NCBI GenBank assembly: GCA_021030915.1
Contig: JAGEMR010000004.1
Span: forward strand, 579,489-643,488
DNA: 64,000 nt
Origin: Astrothelium macrocarpum
Lineage: Eukaryota > Ascomycota > Dothideomycetes > Trypetheliales > Trypetheliaceae
Direction: 5' to 3'
Shown: piece after piece, positions 55,964 to 64,000 of the stretch
How positions within the stretch are numbered: the stretch's first letter is position 1
Layout of the letters: each line of letters starts with the position of its first letter
Program-made: the position numbers and the translations under genes
The notes under the pieces: model-generated
What the model was told of the DNA's origin: nothing
The model's input: only the letters and a program-made list of their open reading frames with translations
The model's database searches: none

Positions 55964-57655
55964 GTGGTTGATGTATTCGGCGAAATCGAAGGTAAAAGTG
56001 AAAATGTGTGGGCGAGGAAGCTCATGAACTAAAAGTCCCTCGCACGGACGCTTCCACAGATTCCGCCTGGGGGGTGCTCCACCCCCCAGCCCCCCTCTCT
56101 AGTTTCCGTCGGCTCGAGGTTTGATCAAGATCATCTTTCTTCGTGGCAGAAAGGATCGAGCGTAAAGGTCAAGCTTTGCATGTGGCATTATGTATCCAGG
56201 CTTGCTCCATCATTGTTCGACGGACTATGCGCAAGATCGAAATTACATCACATCTTTGGAGATTTGAAAATCAAACAATGATTCTTACAAGGCTTGAACT
56301 ATGGTGTCGTTCCAACGGAGCTTGGCCCACTTATCTACGAGCCATACGTCTCTGGAACGAAATCCTGGATCGTCAATGGAGGAAAACCAATCAAATGGCT
56401 AATTTGTCAAGAGCTTAAGACATGGTCAAATCCCTTCGAGCTAGAGTTGTACATCTAACGTCAGTCTGCTCCTTAGAACCTTGTGAGAACTTGCACGAGC
56501 CCTTATTACGTAGCTATTGAGTGGGTGTTGAAATGGTTATCATTTTTTGGCACCTTCTTTCTGACTCCGTCTGTTTCTGGTATGGAAGAAAGCCATCGCT
56601 GTGTTTGCTTGACAAGGACGTTTGCTATTGAATGCCTGAAGTCGAGAATCACACAGAAAGCGAAAGAGTCAGGTTCGCGGCATCAATGTTACATACATAG
56701 ACATTGTGGTAGATTAACCATCAGAGATGCATAAGATGCATAAGATGTGTCGCTATTTGCGAGCTTTTGTTTTTTGGCATGTGAAATTAGGACATATACT
56801 TTGCTATGAACGTCATTTACATCCATAGGTAGCCTTTGTCAAATGACCATTGATTGTAGGAAACTAAAATTTGTCTACACAGCGAAACAAGGTATCCAGA
56901 ATCTGCGGCAGGCACGGAAGCCTCTACCATGGATCTTCGCGCTCAGAGCAGGCTAGCGCAATGTCAAAAGTAATTAAAACAATTGAATAAATTTTGTACG
57001 TAGACAGGGTTTGATAGTATTATTTGCCGAGTATAGGCTTGGTTTGTGAGACTCAAAATTAATTGCGAATATGCACCAAATCGACAATAGAGTCCAGGGC
57101 ACACAATTTGTTGATTGTCATAACGAATCGTCGTGACAGCAAAGAAGAAAAGACAAACCTTTAAGATTGACTGTAAAAGCGGGATATTGAGCAGATGAAA
57201 ACAAGTTTGTAATACGCATTGATGCATGAAATTGAAGCAAAGCAAGCTGGAATCGCCAAGACAAACCGCGGCGCTTGGTAGTTTGTCCGGCGTGTTTGTT
57301 TAATGATGACGCGCCTCTATTTCGCCACTGGAACGGCAGCGTTAAAGGCAAAGTACGCGCACACGCGTGGTCATCACCTCACAACTCCTGACCACATCAT
57401 TGGCTTATCCAAGATGCGTAAGTTCCAAACCCCTCCTGCAAGTGCGACAGTGCAAGTCGACTCGTCGCGTGGTGCTCTGCAGCAGTAGCGGAATCACCTA
57501 GTTATCTGACCCGCCTTAGCTGCTGGACAGGGCTCTGCGTGGCGGCTCGGCTGATTCCGTGATCGACCAGCCTTAGCTATGTATATCGCCCGGGCCTCGT
57601 CTGACAGCTTCTTGCACTTTGCTCCTTGCACCACTTGGGGGTTGCACCACCATCG
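55964..57655. other. Intergenic, divergent promoters of the transaldolase-like and vcx1-like genes
   Basis: About 1.7 kb with no supported gene. Short plus-strand frames at 56143-56418 and 56483-56734 have no ATG or domain. Contains the hairpin listed at 56067 and a direct repeat of atgcataag near 56727. Confidence 0.55.
56067..56089. repeat. Perfect GC-rich inverted repeat (hairpin)
   Basis: CTGGGGGGTG (56067-56076), loop CTC, then CACCCCCCAG (56080-56089): 10 bp stem with a 3-nt loop, followed by a further CCCCCC run. It lies about 100 bp upstream of the transaldolase-like start codon. Could form a stem or influence transcription; purpose unknown. Confidence 0.8.
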
Positions 57656-60240
57656 ATGGGAGATACTGACCGTTCGAGCTTACTAGATCGTATTCGTTCC
57701 TGGGCGAGACACCACGCCTCGGACACGAATCGTCCCTCACCCGGCAACAGACAGGACCCGGATCCTGTGCTGCCTTTGAGTAATCAGCAATCCATCTCAT
57801 CCGTCATCTCCTCTACTTCCACCCAACAAAACCAAACCAGTATCCGCCATACGACTGCAAATTCGCTCGATGAAAAAAGGGCCAACGACGATGGCGAGGC
57901 TACACACAACAGCACTGCCGACCAAACATTGGCAGCCAGTCCTCCTCCCGCACCACCTCCGTCCGGAGTCGCCACCGGTGCTGCAGAAGGATCTGCTGAA
58001 GTAGGAACTGGGGAGCAACATAAACCATCTATCCCAATTCGTATGAAAAATGGCTGTATACGTTTTGTCATACATACCAAAGACGCCTTAATACGGAGCC
58101 GGATTAACATCCTCCTAATCTTTGTTCCCGCTGGTATTGCTGTCAAGGCTGCCGGGCTCGATGCAAACATCGTTTTTGCTTTGAATGCTATTGCCATCAT
58201 TCCACTTGCTGGTGTGCTAACACATGCAACTGAGACTGTGGCAAGTCGTCTTGGGGATACCTGGGGAGCACTATTAAATGTCTCCTTTGGCAATGCTGTA
58301 GAACTCATCATCTTCATCATTGCGCTTGTTAAGGACGAAATCGCCATCGTTCAGGCATCTTTGCTTGGGTCGATCTTGGCCAATCTGCTTCTGATCCTTG
58401 GCATGGCCTTTCTTGTAGGCGGCCTTCGTTTTCGTGAACAGGTGAGTAATACTATTTGTCAATCTTGGCTACTGAATTTTAATTCGGCCTTGCTAGATCT
58501 ATAACAACATAGTCACTCAAATGAGTGCCTGCCTTGTAAGCCTCAGTGTCATGAGTCTTCTGTTACCAACCGCTTTTCATGCTTCCTTCAGCGATACAGG
58601 AGATGCGGACTCAAAAGTCCTTCAAGTTAGCCGCGGCACGAGTATTGTTCTCTTGTTTGTCTATATCCTCTATCTGCTCTTCCAACTCAAGTCGCATGCC
58701 TACATGTACGAGAGTACTCCGCAAAAGATTATCGATGAAGAGTCGCGTCCTGGGGTCTTAGCGGACCTGATGGATAGTTCGACATCTTCAGATAGCTCCG
58801 ACTCTTCAAGTGCCAGTGATACGGATGGATCATCTGGCTCGCATACTACGGCTAAACGTATCAAGCGAGCGTTCAGGAATCGTAGACGTCGAAAATCCAG
58901 CGCTAGCTCCACCAACACACCTTCGGTACCCTCAGTCATAAGTTCTCCAGGTACAGAAACGAACAAACCTTATCCTGAGAGCGGACTAAACACTAGCAAT
59001 AGTCGAACAGAAGGCGATCTTCCTCACTCAGCACTCGTCGATATTTTGAGTGGTGACGAAGCTGATTATGATGGTAACCCTTCCCATCGTCGTAATGGAC
59101 CAAGGGTTCGCGATTTTCAAGCTGAAGCAGGCGAATCTTCGAAATCTCCAGTGCGATCGCTTGAACGTCCTAAGCGCGAGAAAAGGAAACGAAGTCACAT
59201 GAGGAACAAAAAGCGCTCACTCAAGAGCCCACCCGCAGAAATTAATGAAAAGGAGCCTGTTCCTGAAAAGTCCGAAGTCATCATTGCTAATCATCCTCAA
59301 CGTCAAGTCGGCTTTGTAGACGAGCCAGAAATTTCGACTACTACTCAGGAGCCTCTCTCAACTTGGCGAGGCCTCAACTTTCGTCAATTATCCAGAGCAC
59401 CATCCTTTCGTCCGGGCATTCCCAAAGTCCTTTCCAACAATGTCTTCAACACGCCACCTCCAGGAACGTCTCCTGCACTTGGTCCTCAAAATGTACTAGG
59501 CAAAGCACCGCACGGCCCGTCTGGTTTACGCCGTACCAGCTCCCTCCCTGATCGCCTCAATCGTCCACAACCACCAGCTGTGAATACTTTGTCACTTCCT
59601 ACGCCTGCTCATGTCCGCCGTGTTGCCAGTGACGAAGCTATCGCTCAGAATGCTGACAATGAAGAGGACAAAGCACCCAAAGAGAGCCGTACCTCGGCGG
59701 TCGTCATGCTCGTGATGTCCACTGCGCTTGTTGCCCTGTGTGCTGAATTCCTCGTCGACGCAATCCCGGCTATGACTGCCTCTAGCTCCGTGTCACAGGC
59801 CTTCATCGGATTGATCATCTTGCCCATTGTTGGTAATGCAGCAGAGCACGTCACTGCGGTTACTGTGGCTGCCAAAAACAAAATGGATCTGGCTATCAAT
59901 GTTGCTGTTGGCTCGAGTATCCAGATTTCATTGTTCGTGACGCCTTTGGTGGTCTTGATCGGATGGATTCTAGGGAAGCCAATGAGTCTGTACTTTAATC
60001 TCTTCGAGACCATAAGTCTGTTTGTGACAGCGTTTGTGGTGAACTTCCTGGTCCTGGATGGACGAAGCAATTATCTGGAAGGAAGCTTGTTGATTGCTGC
60101 GTACGTCATCATTGCGTAAGTATCGATTGAAAGAATGATGTACTTTGAGATTGATTCGCTGACCGGTCTCTAGGCTGGAAGCATTTTATTATCCAGACAG
60201 TGCAAATGAAAGCCAGCTTGGCGGTTCAACGTCATCCTAG
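57656..60240 (+). CDS. Vacuolar Ca2+/H+ antiporter, CaCA/CAX family (Vcx1-like)
   Basis: Three exons (57656-58441, 58497-60115, 60174-60240) give 823 aa. The protein would exchange vacuolar protons for cytosolic Ca2+. Both CaCA alpha repeats are present: LNVSFGNAVELIIFIIALVK in the first half (about 205-225) and PIVGNAAEHVTAVTVAAKNK in the second (about 700-720), each with the conserved GNAxE. About 11 hydrophobic segments are seen. The N-terminal 130 residues are Ser/Thr/Pro-rich. Between the two halves lies a very long charged, Ser-rich loop (about 340-660: RNRRRRKSSASST, KREKRKRSHMRNKKRS), much longer than in yeast Vcx1 and likely cytosolic and regulatory. The final exon supplies ALEAFYYPDS. 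The first ATG after the leader is used; an upstream TTG is not. Confidence 0.92.
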
Positions 60241-60719
60241 ATGAAGAATGGGGGGTTTCTTAAGAAAAAGGGAAGTGGTGGCAAGAAGTTATCAGACTAT
60301 CTTTCCTTGAGAAACCAGATGATATTTAGCTGACGATGGTGCGTATGTACTTGGTGGTCTCGGTAAATATTGGAAGAGGACTGGGTCAGCCCAAATTGCT
60401 TTCAATCTCCTTTATGAATAAATTTGAGACGAGTGGAAACAAATTGACAAGTTGCCCAAATCATCTATTAACGTATAAGTCTTCGCTTCTTCACGGTGAC
60501 TTATTCCCATTCACATTTCATCTGTATTTGCAGCAGATAGCGGCTTGGATATGAGGCTTCCTAATGAATCGAAGAGCATGCCAGGGAATATAGTGTCGAT
60601 TTGGTGGTATACATCCCTAATTCCCGAGCTGTCGCTGCGAGTATCAGCAATCGATTTAGCACACAGTCTCAATTTCTCCACATAATTGTCTCCTAACAGC
60701 CAGAAGTCCCTCACTCTAA
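60241..60719. other. Intergenic between convergent genes
   Basis: About 480 bp between the 3' ends of the antiporter (+) and the TTL gene (-); no feature recognised. Confidence 0.6.
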
Positions 60720-62087
60720 TTACCTCCTCCCCAAATCAATATCTAGCACCTTTTTCATCCTCTCCTGCCCTTTCCCGTTTTCCTCTATTTCTTCTAGGCC
60801 AAAAAATGGCTTGACCACTAAATCCACCACCTCTTCAAACAACCCAGCCACCAACCCTTTGAGCTTCTCCCCAGTCTGTCCAAAATCCGGAAAGGCATTC
60901 GTCTCTAACAGCCATGCTTGGCCCCTTGCATCAACCAAGAAATCCACCCCAAACAACTCAAAAGCCCCCGGTAGCGGCTGGAAATGCACACTCATCCCCC
61001 GCGCCGCCGCCTCAAACGTCTCAGCTACGACCGCACTCATCTGCGCAAACACGTCCTCCTGCCAGCCCCCATCCAGTCCAAGTTCCGGAACCGCAGATGG
61101 TAGTTCCCAGAACAGCGTAACACTGGCAGCGCGAGCAGCGCTATCGTCCTGTTGGAGACAAGTGTTGGTAAGGTGAGCGTCGAGGGCACGATTGGGGTCT
61201 GGCGAAGTGTGAGGTGCAGTGTAGGGCGATGGGGCGAAGAGAGCGAGAATGGGACGGTAGAGATAGACTTTAAGAGCACCGACGGCTAGAACATATGCAC
61301 GCAGGTGGAATTTGTGGTTCGCGAGGCTGGGAAGGGAGGATGAGGGAAAGAGAAGGGGAGGGTGGATATATGGCTGAGCGATAAAATGGCGGAGGTGAGA
61401 AGTGATGATGGAGTCCTTTTTCCGGTCTTCTCCGCCCGTCTGAATTTGGGTATGGTCTGGATGCTTAGAATTGCTACCTCCAGTAGTGACGTCCTGATCA
61501 TCTTCGTCCGAATCCGAATCCGGATTTTCAGCCTCCCACTGTTCGAAAATAGACGCGAGGTGCTCTTCTGTCAAGAAGAGCTTGATCCCTTGACCACGGT
61601 CGCTCATTCCAGGCTTCAAGATCCACCATTCTCTTTCTTCCTCGTCTCTTTCCAGGTTTGCTTCCAAGCTCGCACGCAAGTCAAAAGCGTCTGCTTCCGT
61701 AAGCGCATCATCTAGGAACTCGGCGTAGTCAAGCTCGAATTCCACTGATGGTTTAAAGTGGCGTCTGAGAGCCGAATCTGGATGTTTGATGATCCAATTT
61801 GAAACGGTAGTGGAAAGATAATGCTTTCGAATAAGAGCCTTGCGGATGACATAAGAGTTTACTAGATTGTGGGCGGGATTGGACAGCGGCAGGTCAAAGT
61901 CGAGAGATTCGTAGGAACACCATTGCAGTAGCAGAGCATCTGATTCCGTGTGCCCTAATGTCGATGAAACGAGTTTGTAAGAATTTGGCGGGAGACGAGA
62001 CTGCAAGGCCGAGAGGATGAGAGGTTGAACATATGGATCTTCATAATTGATCAAGGCATTGATGCTTTTTTTGGGTGTTGAAGGCAT
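60720..62087 (-). CDS. Tubulin-tyrosine ligase (TTL) domain protein, Pby1-like
   Basis: Single exon, 455 aa. The TTL/ATP-grasp fold covers about residues 50-420: ALIRKHYLSTTVSNWIIKHP, then EWWILKPGMSDRGQGIKLF (nucleotide-binding Lys), RHFIAQPYIHPPLL, KFHLRAYVLAVG, and ELFGVDFLVDARGQAWLLETNA, which has the metal-binding E and N. The insertion at about 195-230 (SDSDEDDQD) is acidic. In yeast the TTL-domain protein Pby1 associates with P-bodies. True tubulin ligation is not shown for fungal members, so the substrate is open. The ATG at 62087 (MPSTPKKSINALINYEDPYV) matches family N-termini. Confidence 0.9.
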   Translation of the reverse strand: MPSTPKKSINALINYEDPYVQPLILSALQSRLPPNSYKLVSSTLGHTESDALLLQWCSYESLDFDLPLSNPAHNLVNSYVIRKALIRKHYLSTTVSNWIIKHPDSALRRHFKPSVEFELDYAEFLDDALTEADAFDLRASLEANLERDEEEREWWILKPGMSDRGQGIKLFLTEEHLASIFEQWEAENPDSDSDEDDQDVTTGGSNSKHPDHTQIQTGGEDRKKDSIITSHLRHFIAQPYIHPPLLFPSSSLPSLANHKFHLRAYVLAVGALKVYLYRPILALFAPSPYTAPHTSPDPNRALDAHLTNTCLQQDDSAARAASVTLFWELPSAVPELGLDGGWQEDVFAQMSAVVAETFEAAARGMSVHFQPLPGAFELFGVDFLVDARGQAWLLETNAFPDFGQTGEKLKGLVAGLFEEVVDLVVKPFFGLEEIEENGKGQERMKKVLDIDLGRR

Positions 62088-62634
62088 GTAGAGAACAAAA
62101 CCCTAAAATTTTCCAGCGTACTGATTCGAACGGGCCACTGTCAAATCACACTCTATTTGGTCATCGTACAGTAGTCAGCTCATATATTTTGATGGATATG
62201 GGTAGCTGTATAGAAACTAACTTGGCATGGGTCTCAATCTTAAAAAGTAGAACTTTCTATGTGACACACTCATCAATACTAGATATTAATCCAAAACACC
62301 GAGAGGGACACCTATCAAACGCGACGTCGAATTTGTGTATTGACGGAATCATCAAGATGGTTGAGTGTTTACGGACAGTATGAGGCTGCATCGTAAGCCT
62401 TGTTACGAATAGGATTCCAATGCATCCTGACTGTCTAAAATGTCCACAGATTCCTGTCTTCAGGCAGCTAATATTATCGCACATCACTTTCTCTTCTCCA
62501 ATGCGCACTTCCCGGTGATGGACAGCGCGTCAAATGAACAAACTTTCTAAGCCCATTTCAGAACTCCTTCTATAAAGACTCAAGATATCTTAACGCGATC
62601 TAGAGCTTCTGTGAGTCGAAAGCATTCCAATCGC
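62088..62634. other. Intergenic
   Basis: About 550 bp holding the promoter of the TTL gene and the 3' end of the phosphatase gene; no gene supported. Confidence 0.6.
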
Positions 62635-63656
62635 TCAAGGACCCACAACGAATCTCCCTTCGACTAAACCCCAGAATTGCTCGATGAGCTCTCTTTGGCC
62701 GTCGCCCTTCCTCACTGCCAGATAACGCCTCTCATCGACTCTAGGGTTCCAGTTCCCTGGATTGCCGTCAACAATCATACCGCCAGCTTCCTTGAGAATG
62801 CACCTGGTATCAAATTAGTCAATTCCGTCTCGGGATTAGCGCCAGTTGCTTGTACCATCCAGCGCAGACATCCCAAGCCCAGCAGCCAGCTTCCCAATAG
62901 ACGTCCATGCCGCCAGCAGCAACTCCACAGAGGTTTAACGCAGCACTACCCAAACTCCTGATACCATGAGCCATCCCTCCACTCTCACCTTTGTTTCGGC
63001 AGATCCTTGCGAAGGTCTTGGTCTTGACCTCGTAATCACCACCAGGCCCACGATCACTGCCCCATTCTACGCAGACCACGCATCTTTCTAGGCCTCCGAT
63101 AGCTTCCGGTGGATCACGAAACGGAAGCCTCGACCTCTGACCTTGAGCAGCAGTCTTGTAGCTGGGTGTATAATAGGAGCCATTGCCTAGAACGCCGCTA
63201 TACAGATCCTTGGTAAAGGGATTGTAAACTACACCAATATGGGGCGTCCGATTTATAGCGAGACCCAGAGAAATAGAGACATAGGGATATCCGTGTACAA
63301 AATTTGTTGTTCCATCAATGGGATCAACAATGAATGTAGGATTGTCCGTCAAGCTATCTCCCGGTTTGTATGTTTCCTCACCCATGAAGCTAAAGCTTGG
63401 ATAACGTTCCTTTAGCGAAGTCGAAACCATTTTCTCGACCGCTTGGTCGGTTTCGGTGACGAGATCGACGGCTGCAAACTCCTCCGTTTCAGTCATCTCA
63501 ACTAGATGAGGATCACGCGATGGCGTAGAGCATCCTACAGTTCTTCTTCAGGTCAACATTGCTGCCTGAGGGTTTGGCGGATGTGATCATATCACCAGCC
63601 CTCTCTGCTATAGAGATCATGTAATCATGGATCTCTTGTAGATTGAACTCCGCCAT
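62635..63656 (-). CDS. Inositol monophosphatase family protein
   Basis: Three exons (63656-63539, 63471-62856, 62803-62635) give 300 aa. The enzyme hydrolyses inositol monophosphates with Mg2+, recycling inositol; the same family includes the fungal quinate-cluster gene qutG. Seen are SVDLVTETDQAVEK, FMGEETYKPGD with a metal Glu, FIVDPIDGTTNFVHGYP (the two metal Asp residues), GVVYNPFTKDLYS, and WEAGCWAWDVCAGW with the last metal Asp. The splice at 62855 rejoins AGW to CILKEAGGMIVDGN; the gene then ends GRFVVGP. The short first exon (39 codons) carries MAEFNLQEIHDYMISIAERA. No other quinate genes are near, so a general housekeeping role is likelier. Confidence 0.93.
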
Positions 63657-64000
63657 TCTGACTTGGCGAGCTAAGTGCTGCGGTGAGCTATCTTCGAGAT
63701 AAGAGGAATGGAACCGGCTGAGATGAGATAGGGAGATACGAAATTCTAAATTGGACGTCTCGGGAATTTTTGGCATCAAAGCTGCACAAAAGTGGTTCTC
63801 ATTGGTTGTCAAAAAGAGCGGGTATCGTGGAAAGCATTCACGTGGGTGGCGTTGATCGGCCGAATGATTACCCGAAGACCAATTCCCCTGTTCAATCTCG
63901 TAAGTACCCCGTATCTACACTCGTTGGAACGTTGGGCGTCCCCTCGACACCACCTCACGACCACCTCAAAAATTAGCGTATTTTCGTTTTTTACTAATAA
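63657..64000. other. Right edge, upstream of the phosphatase gene
   Basis: About 340 bp with no supported gene; a plus-strand frame at 63770-63976 begins at TTG and shows no domain. It contains the phosphatase promoter. Confidence 0.5.

Overview
The window is genomic DNA of a filamentous ascomycete (Pezizomycotina). Genes are split by short GT-AG introns, mostly 44 to 100 nt. The genes are typical of that group: Tof1/Swi1, Did2, Sfh5, a Vcx1-type antiporter, an Ndt80-family RON1 regulator, an Rds1-like protein and an MscS channel with an EF-hand. The class or species cannot be told from the sequence alone. Exons below were assembled by eye from splice sites and reading phase; all spliced models close in frame.

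Layout. 1-1.5 kb: 5' part of an Rds1-like secreted ferritin-fold protein, cut by the window edge. 3.3-12.9 kb: Tof1/Swi1 fork protection factor (-), mitochondrial 3-hydroxybutyryl-CoA dehydrogenase (+), a small NTF2/SnoaL-fold protein (-), an unknown membrane-anchored protein (-), and an HSL-type esterase (+). 13.1-36.9 kb: a complete N-acetylglucosamine (GlcNAc) catabolic gene set in two blocks. Block 1 is dac1 (deacetylase, -), nag3 (GH3 hydrolase fused to GNAT modules, +) and ron1 (Ndt80-type regulator, +). Block 2 is hxk3 (GlcNAc kinase-like hexokinase, -), sfh5 (unrelated PI-transfer protein, -), dam1 (glucosamine-6-phosphate deaminase, -) and ngt1 (transporter, +). Between the blocks lie decayed sequence, a 518-bp inverted-repeat element and an alpha/beta hydrolase. 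37.2-49.5 kb: CDK11-like kinase (-), kelch protein (+), MscS/EF-hand channel (+), UbiB/ADCK-type mitochondrial kinase (+), zinc alcohol dehydrogenase (+). 50.2-63.7 kb: subtilisin-like secreted protease (-), Did2/CHMP1 (+), a transaldolase-like protein that appears to lack every catalytic residue (-), Vcx1-type Ca2+/H+ antiporter (+), TTL-domain protein (-), inositol monophosphatase (-).

How the genes work together: Ngt1 would import GlcNAc, Hxk3 phosphorylate it, Dac1 remove the acetyl group and Dam1 deaminate the product to fructose-6-phosphate. Nag3 is the associated GH3-GNAT protein and RON1 the presumed pathway activator. These are the same six functions described for the Trichoderma reesei GlcNAc cluster, here loosened by insertions. 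dac1/nag3 and dam1/ngt1 are each divergently transcribed from a shared promoter region.

Most unusual observations: a transaldolase-fold protein with Asp->Asn, Glu->Gln and Lys->Arg at the three catalytic positions plus a Lys-Ser-Glu repeat tail; a GH3 domain departing from bacterial NagZ at both catalytic sites; a dam1 start codon interrupted by an intron; an inverted-repeat element carrying arrays of GAGAGGTC; and a protease gene in which five of six introns are exactly 59 nt. No tRNA, rRNA, CRISPR array or intact transposon was recognised.
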